Assembly (NCBI GenBank): GCA_021154885.1
Contig: JAJKHS010000017.1
Span: forward strand, 1 to 52,513
Reading direction: 5' to 3'
Source of the DNA: Thermoanaerobaculum sp.
GTDB taxonomy: Bacteria > Acidobacteriota > Thermoanaerobaculia > Multivoradales > UBA5704
Length of the DNA stretch: 52,513 nucleotides
Shown here: positions 5,781 through 14,073 of the stretch, one piece after another
Layout: each line of letters begins with the position of its first letter
Position numbering within the stretch: position 1 is the first letter of the stretch
The notes under the pieces: generated by a model
The model's input: the letters and a program-made list of their open reading frames with translations, nothing else
Told to the model about the DNA's origin: nothing
Database searches by the model: none
Program-made: the position numbers and the translations under genes

Positions 5781-6497
5781 ATGGCAATCAGCACCATCGA
5801 CGAATCACAACGCAAGGCTGCAAGAGTCGTGGGCTGGGCGTATCTTCTTGCCATTCCACCGGCGGTATTTGCCGAGGTTGCCGCAGCCGCGCCGAATATC
5901 ATGGCGCACGAACGACTCTTTCGGCTGGGCACCGCCAGCAATCTGGGCGTCTTCGCGTTGGATGTAGTGCTAATCACGGCTCTCTACGTGGTGCTGAAGC
6001 CGGTCAATCGGAACCTTGCCTTGCTCGCAGCATTCTGGGGGCTGATCGAGACTGCAATTCTCGTTGTCGCTACGCTGGGTGACCTTGAGGCTCTGCGGAT
6101 CTTGAGCGGCGCTGATTACTTGCGCGCCTTTGAAGCAGATCGACTGCAAGCCTTGGCGAGGCTGTCGATGGGCGCCCATAGCTCCGCATATCGTGTTGGC
6201 CTGGTTTTTGCCGGACTTCGCAGCACGATGTTCTGCTATCTGTGGTTCAGGTCCAACTTCATCCCGAAGCCATTAGCTGCCTGGGGAGTGTTTTCGTCCC
6301 TACTGTTGGCGACGTGCACGTACGTTTTCATCATCTTCCCCGAGCTGGCGAAGATCGTCACAGTAGGCTATTACGGCGGACCGATCTTCATTTTCGAGCT
6401 GACGATGGGCTTTTGGCTTCTGTTCAAGGAATTGCGTCAATCGCGCAGCCCTCAAAAGGGCGGCCTTGAGAGCCGCCCCGGCGGGTCCGCTTCCTAA
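5781..6497 (+). CDS. DUF4386 family membrane protein
   Basis: 238 aa with a strong ribosome site (AGGAGG, 5770-5775, six nt before ATG 5781). It has about six membrane helices. It opens SQRKAARVVGWAYLLAIPPAVF, and later FRSNFIPKPLAAWGVFSSLLL and YGGPIFIFELTMGFWLLFK, the conserved segments of DUF4386 integral membrane proteins. The function of this family is not known. A GGGCGGC/GCCGCCC hairpin (6458-6478) sits at the very end of the coding sequence and may aid termination, although no T-run follows. This is the last of the lower-GC genes. The next gene converges from the opposite strand. Confidence 0.8.
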   Translation: MAISTIDESQRKAARVVGWAYLLAIPPAVFAEVAAAAPNIMAHERLFRLGTASNLGVFALDVVLITALYVVLKPVNRNLALLAAFWGLIETAILVVATLGDLEALRILSGADYLRAFEADRLQALARLSMGAHSSAYRVGLVFAGLRSTMFCYLWFRSNFIPKPLAAWGVFSSLLLATCTYVFIIFPELAKIVTVGYYGGPIFIFELTMGFWLLFKELRQSRSPQKGGLESRPGGSAS

Positions 6498-6511
6498 AAC
6501 GAGAGCGAGGC

Positions 6512-6859
6512 CTAGCAGCCGTACCAGGGTACGCCGCAGTAGGACCTGCAGAGCGCCAGTTGGCAGGAGCACTGCTCGCACCCGCCATAGGTGCAACACT
6601 CCCTGAACTGGTCGAAGCAGGCGCTATCGCAGTCGGGGTCGACGTCGGACATCCAGGTCGGTCGCGGCGTCGACAGATTCAGGGACGACGTGCCTTGCGG
6701 AGTCTTTGCCGGCGCGAGCGGCGTCATGAGCGCCGGAGACTTGAGGTGCAAGGGAGCGAGCGTGCCCGCGGGCCGCGACGTGCCGGCCGCCAGGGCCAGC
6801 GAGGAGACACAGCAGAGGACGAGGGTGAGCACCAACGACAGCCTGAGGATCCGTGTCAT
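6512..6859 (-). CDS. small secreted cysteine-rich protein
   Basis: 115 aa. Residues 1-25 are a signal peptide (LSLVLTLVLCCVSSLALA). A low-complexity Pro/Thr/Ser linker runs to about residue 70. The last 39 residues hold ten cysteines: 77, 81, 88, 89, 94, 97, 99, 104, 108 and 115, including a CC pair and CEQCSC. The even number and spacing suggest five disulfides or a metal-binding knot in the exported domain. I recognise no family. The start ATG 6859 lies about 95 nt downstream of a good promoter (6965-6993). It could be a secreted structural peptide, toxin or metal binder; nothing in the neighbours decides. Confidence 0.65.
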   Translation of the reverse strand: MTRILRLSLVLTLVLCCVSSLALAAGTSRPAGTLAPLHLKSPALMTPLAPAKTPQGTSSLNLSTPRPTWMSDVDPDCDSACFDQFRECCTYGGCEQCSCQLALCRSYCGVPWYGC

Positions 6860-6964
6860 CGTAAGCTCTCCTGAAGGAAGGGTACGGCCTGGACGACCAC
6901 CGCCGCACCCAGGGTTTCCCGATTCGACCGCGAGGGTTCGAGCAGGCGCCTACTTCGGAAACCG

Positions 6965-6993
6965 CTTATAATTGCGATTAGAACAAAAGTCAA
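6965..6993 (-). promoter_or_regulatory. sigma70-type promoter for the Cys-rich protein gene
   Basis: On the minus strand: TTGACT (6993-6988), a 17-nt spacer, TATAAG (6970-6965). This AT-rich island stands out in GC-rich surroundings and faces the Cys-rich gene, giving an untranslated leader of about 100 nt. Confidence 0.65.
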
Positions 6994-7083
6994 GACTTCA
7001 GGGCGGCCGGGCTTGCAGGTCACTTTTTGAAGAAATGGCCGAGGAGCGCAGTAGGGCTGCGCTCCTACGGAGCACGGAGTGGA

Positions 7084-8892
7084 CTAGTCGTCGTCTTCGT
7101 CGTCGCCGACCACGAAGAGGTGGCCGTCGTTCTGCGTCAGGATCCTGCCGTCCCTGGCGATGGAGAGCGGCGTGTAGGCAGCGCCGATGGCGAGATCGAG
7201 GAAGAGGTGATCGCGCAAGCTGCCGTTCGGGCGAATGGCGTAGAGGCCGCCGTCCTCGCTGTTGACGAAGACGTTGCCGTTGTGGTCGACCGCCGGAGCG
7301 TTGACGCACCACTCGAAACCGGCCGGATGATCCGAGACGCAGCTCACATGGCCCTGGGCGTCACGCGAGCAGCTCTGGGTGTTGGTGCTCTGAAAGTGCC
7401 ACTCCGGCTCCAGGTTGCTGTTGAGCCGGGTGATGAAGAAGGCCTCCGGGGAGGCCGGGTTGGTGGCGGTGCGGTCCTGGGGGCAGAACGGCGACGAGGG
7501 GATGTTGCAGTAGGCACCGACGGAGTAGTGATTGTCCTTGGTGATGATGGAGTAGGTGCCGTCGTGCGGGTAGACCGCCGGCGTGTCGTCCCAGCCGAAG
7601 GGGTAGGAGGCCAGGAACTGCCCGCTGGAGCTGAACTTCATCAGGTGCCCCTGAAGGTAGGGGTAGATGGAGTAGGCGCCGTACAGGACGCTGCCGTCCG
7701 GCAGCACCACCGGCACGGAGGTCGAGTCGTCGATCACCATGCCGCTGCCGTTCCGGTTCTGCCACGGGTCGATGCCGGTGGGAGTGCCGGCGCGGCAGCC
7801 GCCGGGCGAGCCGTTGGGCGGCAACGTGACGTTGCAGCCGTCGGTGAACCGGTTGGCGAGCGAGGCGGTCCACTTCGGCGTCAGGTCGGGGTTCACGGCG
7901 ACGAGATACCCCTCGAAGATCCAGAGGTGCGCGGTGGTGACGATGTAGATGGTGCCGTCCGGCGCGATGGCGGGAGCGGAGCTCACGGGCACCCGCTGGA
8001 CGCCGCAGGTCCTCGGGCTCGGCACGGCGTCCGGGCTCGGCGGCCATGGCAGGTCGGCGATGCGGAAGATGCCGCGGCACTTGTCGCCGGCGCCGGGCGT
8101 GCCGGGCGTCAACGAGGCGACGGTGGCGGTTTTGGCCGTATTGTTGGGCGAGACCTTCACCAGATACGAGGCCGGCGGGTTCACGTCCCAGGGGTTGTCG
8201 TGGTCGAGCTTGAGGACGTTGTAGTAGACGTTGCCGGCGGCGTCCGCGGAGAGCGGGCCGGCGACATAGGTGTCCGGGTCGAGCGTGGAGCCGAAGGGAT
8301 TGATGCGCGCCACCAGGTGGCCATCGGACTTGGCGACCTTGAAGATCGAGCCGCCGAAGCCCGGGACGTAGACGGAGTTGCCTACCAGGACGGCGTGGAA
8401 AACGGGCTCCACGAAGGGGCCGTTGCCGGTCAAGAGGCTGAGGAAGGGCACCGGCTTCCAGTCGCTCTCGAAGCTCCAGGCCTCCGACAGGTGGCCGTGC
8501 ACCCGGCGCAGCTTCTTCTCGTTCCAGGTCTGGGTGTTCCAGTTCTCGATACTCGTGTACACCCCCGACTTGAACTCCATATAGACGTCGTCGCCGTCGG
8601 TCAGCGGCACCTGATAGTGGACGTGCAGGTCGCCAGCCCCAAAGGTCGGATCCGCTTTCTCCGCATCCACGAAGGGATCGTAGACGACGTCGTCGAGCAA
8701 TTTCCGGGCATGCTGCCCTGAGACGTTCACGACTCCCGTGTGCTGCGGGGTCCGGCCCCACTGCGGCCAATCCTGGGACCAGCCGGGCAGGCTGGCCATC
8801 GAGAACAAAGCGAACAATGCCAGCGAGCGCCCTCCGAGGCGCCGGCGAAATGCGAGGCCGCGCAGCAGAGCGCGGCGGAATGATTCATTCAT
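7084..8892 (-). CDS. secreted PQQ-like beta-propeller protein
   Basis: 602 aa. The N-terminus (basic RRALLRGLAFRRRLGGR, then LALFALFSMASLPGWSQ) is a signal peptide. The mature part begins DWPQWGRTPQHTG, the usual start of exported PQQ-repeat proteins. Blade-like repeats follow: SVYVPGFGGSIFKVAKSDG, PAIAPDGTIYIVT, PAVDHNGNVFVNSEDGGLYAI and DGRILTQNDGHLFVV. It carries at least eight cysteines, consistent with disulfides outside the cytoplasm. No heme or clear PQQ-dehydrogenase catalytic motif is visible, so it is probably a binding or scaffold propeller rather than an enzyme. The ATG at 8892 has AAGGAA six nt upstream. It is monocistronic in appearance: a hairpin and 190 nt separate it from the next gene. 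Confidence 0.7.
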   Translation of the reverse strand: MNESFRRALLRGLAFRRRLGGRSLALFALFSMASLPGWSQDWPQWGRTPQHTGVVNVSGQHARKLLDDVVYDPFVDAEKADPTFGAGDLHVHYQVPLTDGDDVYMEFKSGVYTSIENWNTQTWNEKKLRRVHGHLSEAWSFESDWKPVPFLSLLTGNGPFVEPVFHAVLVGNSVYVPGFGGSIFKVAKSDGHLVARINPFGSTLDPDTYVAGPLSADAAGNVYYNVLKLDHDNPWDVNPPASYLVKVSPNNTAKTATVASLTPGTPGAGDKCRGIFRIADLPWPPSPDAVPSPRTCGVQRVPVSSAPAIAPDGTIYIVTTAHLWIFEGYLVAVNPDLTPKWTASLANRFTDGCNVTLPPNGSPGGCRAGTPTGIDPWQNRNGSGMVIDDSTSVPVVLPDGSVLYGAYSIYPYLQGHLMKFSSSGQFLASYPFGWDDTPAVYPHDGTYSIITKDNHYSVGAYCNIPSSPFCPQDRTATNPASPEAFFITRLNSNLEPEWHFQSTNTQSCSRDAQGHVSCVSDHPAGFEWCVNAPAVDHNGNVFVNSEDGGLYAIRPNGSLRDHLFLDLAIGAAYTPLSIARDGRILTQNDGHLFVVGDDEDDD

Positions 8893-9045
8893 GACGGTTC
8901 CTTTTTTGTCGGTTCAGAGGTTCAGTGAGTGGAGTGCTACACGGACAGAACGCCGGCGTGGCGGCTTTCCCCTCACCGGGCCGGAGATGCCGCCTCGCCA
9001 GGAAGGCGGTGACCTGCTCGCGGCGCGGGCTGGAACCACCGGAGT

Positions 9046-9078
9046 GGGCAGATTGAAAATTGGATTTTGAATCTGCCC
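9046..9078 (-). terminator. hairpin downstream of the 9082-11034 gene
   Basis: Arms GGGCAGATT and AATCTGCCC, nine perfect pairs, followed inward by AAAAT/ATTTT after one mismatch, with a TGG loop. It begins four nt after the stop codon of the membrane-protein gene. No clear U-run follows on the minus strand, so termination is likely but not certain. Confidence 0.5.
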
Positions 9079-9081
9079 AAA

Positions 9082-11034
9082 TTAAACGGACGGGGAACCG
9101 GCGAGCCAGCGGGCTCTGACGGTTGAAACGTCGCGCAGCCCGGGACCGGTGAGGCGGAGGCGGACGATGTGCGGAAGGCCGGCCGGGGCGCTCCACAGGG
9201 CGGCCAGCTCGCTCAGGTTGGAGGCGGCGGGGGACAGCAGCAGGCCGCCGGAGGCGGTCTCTGGGAGGATGCGAACCGTACGGTGGAGGCCGCGGTCGTC
9301 CACGGTCTCCAGCAGGATGGGGGGCAAGCCGAGGAGCCACCGTTCCAGCCGGCCCCGCCAGCTCGGCGCCAGGTCCAGGGCGGCGAAGGTCCAGCTCCCT
9401 GCGGCAGGAGCGCCGCCGACGTCGATCCAGCGGCCGGCCGCCACGGCGACCTCCCCCCGGGGCTCCAGGCGCCAGACGAGGGGGCGCGGCCGGCGGCGCA
9501 GGACCAGGAGGTCGGGCGCGGGCCGCCGGGGGTCGAGCTCGTAGGAGGCGAGGATGGCCCGCCAAGCCTCGGGAGTGTCCCAGAGCGGGTCGCGCCCGTC
9601 GACGCGTCCGCCGTCGACGAGCAGCAGGCCGGGGGCGGCGGCGCCCGCGAAGTGGCGCGCGGCGAGGGCGTCGAGCCGCCGGGTCAAGGTCGCGTAGAGC
9701 TGGAGCGTCGGGCTCGGCACCCAGCGCAGGCCGTTGGCCGGCAGGTAGGAGAGCTCCCAGGGGAGCACGTCGACCCCGAGCCCGGCGGCGCGCACGGGCG
9801 CCACGAAATCCTCCGGCAGCCGCGATGGCGCCACTGCCCGCTCCTGGTCGAGGGCAAAGCGGCGCTGCAGGGCGGCAGGGTGCAGCGCCGCGGCGAGGTG
9901 CCGGCAGCCCTGGAGGCCGAGCACCACGTCGAACCGGCTCACCACGACCGGGACGCCGAAGCGCAGGGTGCTGGCCGTGGCAAGGAGCAGGAGGAGCAAC
10001 GCGGCGATGCCGGTAGCCCGCCGCTCCGCCGGGCGGCGGGCAAAGAGGAGCCCCAGAGCGACGACGCCGAGCACGAAGGGGAAAAACGCCACGGTGTGGG
10101 TCCTGTCCCCGCGGATGAAGCCGTGCTGGAAAGCCAGCCAGACGGGCAGGAGGAAAACCGCCCAGAGGCCGGCGAGGCCGGCACCATTCGCGCGGGCCTG
10201 AAGGAAGAGGCCGGCGACGAGGGCCAGGGCCAGGAGGCCCGCCGCCAGGTCCGCCGGCGCCGCCGGCTGTCCCATGCCGGCGGCGTAGCCGCGGGCCAGC
10301 TCCCCTTGCAGGCCCAGCCAGCGCCAGGCGTTCCCCGGTCCTCCGAAGAGGAGCGGCACCGCCACGGCGAGGGCCGCCGCCAGGCCGCCGGCCATCGCGA
10401 CCAGCAGGCGGCCGCGCCCCGGCAGGCGGCGTATGAACGCGAGGAGGCAGAAGGAACCGAGGAGGGCCACAGCCGAGAGGCCGAAGCTGAGCTTGATGAC
10501 GCCGAAGACGACGGCGAGAGCAGCGGCGAGAGCGGGCGCCCAGGGGACGCGGCAGGGCGCCACAGGGGCCTCGGCCAGCTGCGGGGCGAGCAGCAGACCG
10601 AGGGTGAGCACCAGCCCGTAGTCGGCGCCCAGACCCAGCATGTGGCTGACCAGGAGGAAGCCGGCGAAGGCAAGAGCGCCAACGCCGTCCGCCCGCCGCA
10701 GGGCACGGGCGAGAGCGACGGCGAAAAGCGCGTGCATGCCGAGCCAGAAGAGCAGGGCGAAGAGGACGTGGCGACCCAGGTCGGCCGGAGCGAAGAGCCA
10801 GCCCAGGGGACCGTAGGTGAAGGCGACGTCGCGACCCGGCAGGCGATCGGTGAGGGGCAGGGCATTGACCGCATAGGCCCAGGAAGCGTCGAGGCCGCGG
10901 CCCAGCGTGCTGCCGACGCCGGGGAACAGGAAGAGGACGAGGACGAGCCAGCAGGCCGCGGCGGCCAGCCGGGAATGCGGGCCCTGCGCCGGCAGGGCGC
11001 CGCCGGGGGGAAGCAGGGCCGTCGGGATCGCCAC
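9082..11034 (-). CDS. polytopic membrane protein, possibly GT-C-like
   Basis: 650 aa from GTG 11034. The first 360 residues or so contain many membrane helices. The last 270 are largely soluble and rich in Arg/Leu/Ala. Near the N-terminus is GLDASWAYAVNALPLTDRLP followed by GRDVAFTYGPLGWL. The 'G-D-x-x-FTYGP' loop between helices 1 and 2 is where GT-C glycosyltransferases carry their catalytic Asp, which makes a lipid-linked sugar transferase role conceivable. I do not recognise a named family. It is divergent from exosortase H, with a 74-nt shared upstream region, so co-regulation with the exosortase system is possible. Confidence 0.55.
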   Translation of the reverse strand: MAIPTALLPPGGALPAQGPHSRLAAAACWLVLVLFLFPGVGSTLGRGLDASWAYAVNALPLTDRLPGRDVAFTYGPLGWLFAPADLGRHVLFALLFWLGMHALFAVALARALRRADGVGALAFAGFLLVSHMLGLGADYGLVLTLGLLLAPQLAEAPVAPCRVPWAPALAAALAVVFGVIKLSFGLSAVALLGSFCLLAFIRRLPGRGRLLVAMAGGLAAALAVAVPLLFGGPGNAWRWLGLQGELARGYAAGMGQPAAPADLAAGLLALALVAGLFLQARANGAGLAGLWAVFLLPVWLAFQHGFIRGDRTHTVAFFPFVLGVVALGLLFARRPAERRATGIAALLLLLLATASTLRFGVPVVVSRFDVVLGLQGCRHLAAALHPAALQRRFALDQERAVAPSRLPEDFVAPVRAAGLGVDVLPWELSYLPANGLRWVPSPTLQLYATLTRRLDALAARHFAGAAAPGLLLVDGGRVDGRDPLWDTPEAWRAILASYELDPRRPAPDLLVLRRRPRPLVWRLEPRGEVAVAAGRWIDVGGAPAAGSWTFAALDLAPSWRGRLERWLLGLPPILLETVDDRGLHRTVRILPETASGGLLLSPAASNLSELAALWSAPAGLPHIVRLRLTGPGLRDVSTVRARWLAGSPSV

Positions 11035-11063
11035 CCCGGCATCCTACCCGAGAGCTCGACCGC

Positions 11064-11083
11064 CCCGGGATTTCAATCCCGGG
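11064..11083. promoter_or_regulatory. inverted repeat between divergent genes
   Basis: CCCGGGAT and ATCCCGGG are perfect 8-bp arms around TTCA. It is placed in the 74-nt space between the divergent starts at 11034 and 11109, where an operator would act on both genes. It could equally be an RNA hairpin in the exosortase leader. Confidence 0.4.
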
Positions 11084-11108
11084 CGACTCCGGATAGGATT
11101 ACCCTCGC

Positions 11109-11675
11109 ATGGCTCGCAAAGAGATCGCTCCGCAGTCCCCCTCCCCCGCCGCAGGCTCCTTCTGGCAGCGCAACCGGCGGGAGCTGACGTTCCTTCTCCT
11201 GTTCGTGATCATCCTCGGCGGGAGCTTCACCTTGATCTCCGTCAACTGGGTCAACGACCACGCGGTCGAGCCGTTCACTGCCGGCATCGCGCGGGTGAGC
11301 GGCGGCGTGCTCCACCTGCTGGGGCAGAACGTGACGATGAGCGGCACCGTCATCCGCACCCCCCGTTTCGCGGTCAACATCCGCAATGGCTGCAACGGCA
11401 TCGAGGCGATGCTCATCTTCCTCGCCGCCGTGCTCGCCTTTCCCGCCTCCTGGAAGTCGCGGCTCGCCGGCCTCGTGCTGGGCATCCTGGCCATCCAGGT
11501 GATCAACCTGGTGCGGGTGGTCGCCCTGTTCCTTACCGGCGTCTACTTCCCGAAGATCTTCGACACCTCGCACACGGTGATCTGGCAGACCATCGTCATC
11601 CTCTTCGGCGTGCTGCTGTGGATCTTCTGGGCGAACCGGTTCGCCGTGCCCCCGGCCCGCGAACCCGCCACCTGA
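11109..11675 (+). CDS. xrtH: exosortase H
   Basis: 188 aa membrane protein with several helices. The exosortase active site is complete: Cys95 in RNGCNGIEA, Arg136 in LVRVVALF and His155 in TSHTVIWQ. The short length and this motif spacing fit the XrtH subfamily, which processes proteins with the IPTL-CTERM sorting signal at the cell envelope by transpeptidation-like cleavage. It is followed after 10 nt by its usual partner membrane protein, which strengthens the subtype call. No protein in the window ends in an IPTL-CTERM-like tail (motif, helix, basic end), so the substrates must be encoded elsewhere. Confidence 0.85.
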   Translation: MARKEIAPQSPSPAAGSFWQRNRRELTFLLLFVIILGGSFTLISVNWVNDHAVEPFTAGIARVSGGVLHLLGQNVTMSGTVIRTPRFAVNIRNGCNGIEAMLIFLAAVLAFPASWKSRLAGLVLGILAIQVINLVRVVALFLTGVYFPKIFDTSHTVIWQTIVILFGVLLWIFWANRFAVPPAREPAT

Positions 11676-11685
11676 CGGCGGCCCG

Positions 11686-12273
11686 ATGACCACCGCGAAG
11701 AGCCCACGACGGAGCTGGGCACTCCAGTTCATCCTCAACGCCCTGCTCTGGGTGGTCCCCGTGGCCCTGGTATGGCTCGTCGCGACGCCGGTCTACAACC
11801 GGTTCCTGCTGGGCAGCGCCGAAAATCTGGTGCGGCTGACGGAGAGCCCGAGCGTCACCAACCTGCTGCGCAAGGACGACCACTTCGCCTACGTCCAGCG
11901 GCGCGACTTCCCCCCAGCCAAAAGCCTCGTCCACTCCTTCCGGGTGACGGACGTCCACTTCCACCTGCTGATGCTCGGCATCCTCTTCCTGGCCGTGCCG
12001 CGGGTGCCTTGGCGGCGGCGGTTGGAGAGCCTTGGCTGGGCAGTGCTCATCACCGTCTTCTTCGACATCTTCCTGATCTTCTTCTACGTGAAGTTCACCT
12101 ACGCCACGCAGCTCGGAGCCTGGAGCCTCGCCCACTACGGCCCCTTCGCCCGCAACTTCTGGGGGCTCGGCAAGCACCTCCTGGACCTGCCGTTCAAGTT
12201 CTCCCTCCCCTTCCTGCTCTGGGCGGGTTTCTACTTCAAGGACCTGATGGCCGAGATCCGACCGCAGGCGTAG
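11686..12273 (+). CDS. exosortase H-associated membrane protein
   Basis: 195 aa, three to four membrane helices (ILNALLWVVPVALVWLV at the N-terminus, LLMLGILFLAVPRVPW, VLITVFFDIFLIFFYVKF, FSLPFLLWAGFYF). Position is the best evidence: ten nt after xrtH, same strand, as for the membrane protein that commonly accompanies XrtH. It probably assists sorting or envelope anchoring; no catalytic motif is seen. The last 38 nt overlap the 3' end of the glycosyltransferase-like gene on the other strand. Confidence 0.65.
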   Translation: MTTAKSPRRSWALQFILNALLWVVPVALVWLVATPVYNRFLLGSAENLVRLTESPSVTNLLRKDDHFAYVQRRDFPPAKSLVHSFRVTDVHFHLLMLGILFLAVPRVPWRRRLESLGWAVLITVFFDIFLIFFYVKFTYATQLGAWSLAHYGPFARNFWGLGKHLLDLPFKFSLPFLLWAGFYFKDLMAEIRPQA

Positions 12274-14035
12274 CGATCCCGCGCAGAGCGTACACCCGGG
12301 CGTTGGCGTCCTGGTAGACGGGCTCGAACCAGCGCTGGAAGGCCGCGTCCTCCGGGAACGGCAGCTCCCTGGCGAAGGCGGCGGGAAGCAGGAGATGGTC
12401 CGCTCCCAGGCGGCGCAGCTCGTGGTGGAAAGCCGCGGGGGTCGGAGAGGCGGCGAGCACGCGGCCGTAGCTCGCCGGCCCCACGAGGTCGCCGCAGAAC
12501 CGTCCGCCGGCGAAGTAGGTGACCTGCTCGGCGTACAGACCCCAGACGGTGTAGGCGCCGCGGGTGCGATTGAGCCAGGCGACCGCTGGATAGAGGGGGA
12601 CCTTGCGGGCGAGGAAGGCGTCCCGCTGCGCCGCCGTCACCGGCAGCGCGCCGTTGCGCTCGACGGAATAGAGGCCGTAGAGCCAACCCGGCAGGAGGCA
12701 GCCCAGGCAGAGGACCCAGGCGAGGAGCCGGGAGCGCCGCCATGGGCCGGCGCAGACCGCCAGCGAGCCGGCCACGGCCACGCTGACAAGAGGGAGGACG
12801 GGGACGAGATAGCGACTGTCCCGCGGCAGCCAGGAGCAGGCGAGGGCGTAGGCCGCGGCCACGGCCAGCCAGAGCCGCACCCGGGCGTCGCGCACCGCAC
12901 CGGCCGCAAGCAGGGGGAGGGCGGCGAGATAGGCCGGCGACAGCGGAGGCAGCCGGCCGTAGGACTCGCGGGCGAAGACCAGGTCCCAGGACAGGCGCGC
13001 CGCCCGCACCAATCGCTGCAACAGCGACGTGTGCTGCCCGGGAAAGGGCAGCGACTGCCAGGGGCTGGCGCCGAAGAGCCCGGCGGCATAGGGGAACACC
13101 GGGTTGCCGGTGAGGAGGAAAATCCGCAGATACCAGGGCGCCAGCACGGCCAAGGCGATGCCGCCGAAGAGGAGGACGTCCAGCGCCCGCTCCCCCGCCG
13201 GCCGCGCCCTCCCCAGCGCCACCAGCAGGACCGCGGCGCCCAGGAAGTAGAGGCCGAGGTACTTGACATCTGCGGCCGTGGCGGCGAGGACCGCGGCGGG
13301 CACCAGCCAGTGCCGGTCCCCCGTCTCCCGCCAGCGGTCCGCGGCGTAGAGGCCGCCGGTGGCGAAGAGGGTCAGCCCGGCCTCGACGTAGCCGGTGCCG
13401 GCGAGGTAGGCCACCAGCGGGCTGCCGAGGAAGAGGGCGGCGGCCAGCGCGCCCGCCGCTCGCAGCTCCGGAAAGACCCGCCGTGCCCACACCGCGAGCA
13501 GGGCGGCGGTGAGCAAGGTGGCCAGGAACTGCACGCCCTGGGCCGCCACGTCGCGGCCGAAGAGCATCACGGCCGCGAACAGGATCTCGTTGGCCTGGGG
13601 AAACACGGGGAAGCGCCGGTCGATCAGGTACGGCACGCCGCCCGTGGCGACGAAGGCGCGGGCGAAGGGGAGGTGGTAGAGGGTGGCGTCGAAGGCCGTG
13701 GGTGGATAGAGGGCCGGCAGGACGAAGGGGACGAGGATCAGCGCGAGGCCAGCCACCCAGGCGGCCCGGAGGCCGCCGGCGCGGAGATCTCCCCAGATCT
13801 CTCTCCATACCGAGGCTCCGAGGACGTGGACGAGCGCCGCCGCCAGCAGCACCGGCACGGTCTGCAGCCGGCCGGCGAGGCCGAGCAGCAGCAGCAGGTG
13901 GGCGGCGAGGGCGAGCCCGAGGGCCATGGAGATCGCCCACTTCTCCAGCCGGCCGGAGAAGGCGAGGCCCAAGGCCCGGGTGGCGCCACGGCCCAGGACC
14001 CAGGCCGTGGCGGCCAACGCCAGCAGGGGGAGCAC
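12236..14035 (-). CDS. GT-C-like membrane glycosyltransferase (PMT/ArnT-type)
   Basis: 599 aa with about a dozen membrane helices and a short soluble C-terminus. The first periplasmic loop contains PPTAFDATLYHLPFARAF. An Asp followed by YHLP in this place is characteristic of the GT39/GT83-like integral membrane transferases that use polyprenyl-phosphate sugars. Later, PWYLRIFLLTGNPVFPYA and LPRDSRYLVPVLPL match conserved loops of the same group. Likely role: moving a sugar from a lipid carrier to a protein or glycolipid outside the membrane. The start is GTG 14035, 38 nt after the first secreted paralogue. Its 3' end overlaps the exosortase partner gene by 38 nt in convergent orientation. 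Confidence 0.65.
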   Translation of the reverse strand: MLPLLALAATAWVLGRGATRALGLAFSGRLEKWAISMALGLALAAHLLLLLGLAGRLQTVPVLLAAALVHVLGASVWREIWGDLRAGGLRAAWVAGLALILVPFVLPALYPPTAFDATLYHLPFARAFVATGGVPYLIDRRFPVFPQANEILFAAVMLFGRDVAAQGVQFLATLLTAALLAVWARRVFPELRAAGALAAALFLGSPLVAYLAGTGYVEAGLTLFATGGLYAADRWRETGDRHWLVPAAVLAATAADVKYLGLYFLGAAVLLVALGRARPAGERALDVLLFGGIALAVLAPWYLRIFLLTGNPVFPYAAGLFGASPWQSLPFPGQHTSLLQRLVRAARLSWDLVFARESYGRLPPLSPAYLAALPLLAAGAVRDARVRLWLAVAAAYALACSWLPRDSRYLVPVLPLVSVAVAGSLAVCAGPWRRSRLLAWVLCLGCLLPGWLYGLYSVERNGALPVTAAQRDAFLARKVPLYPAVAWLNRTRGAYTVWGLYAEQVTYFAGGRFCGDLVGPASYGRVLAASPTPAAFHHELRRLGADHLLLPAAFARELPFPEDAAFQRWFEPVYQDANARVYALRGIATPAVGSRPSGP

Positions 14036-14073
14036 GAAGCCCGCGAGAAGGCCGGCCGTGGCGGCGATCCAGC

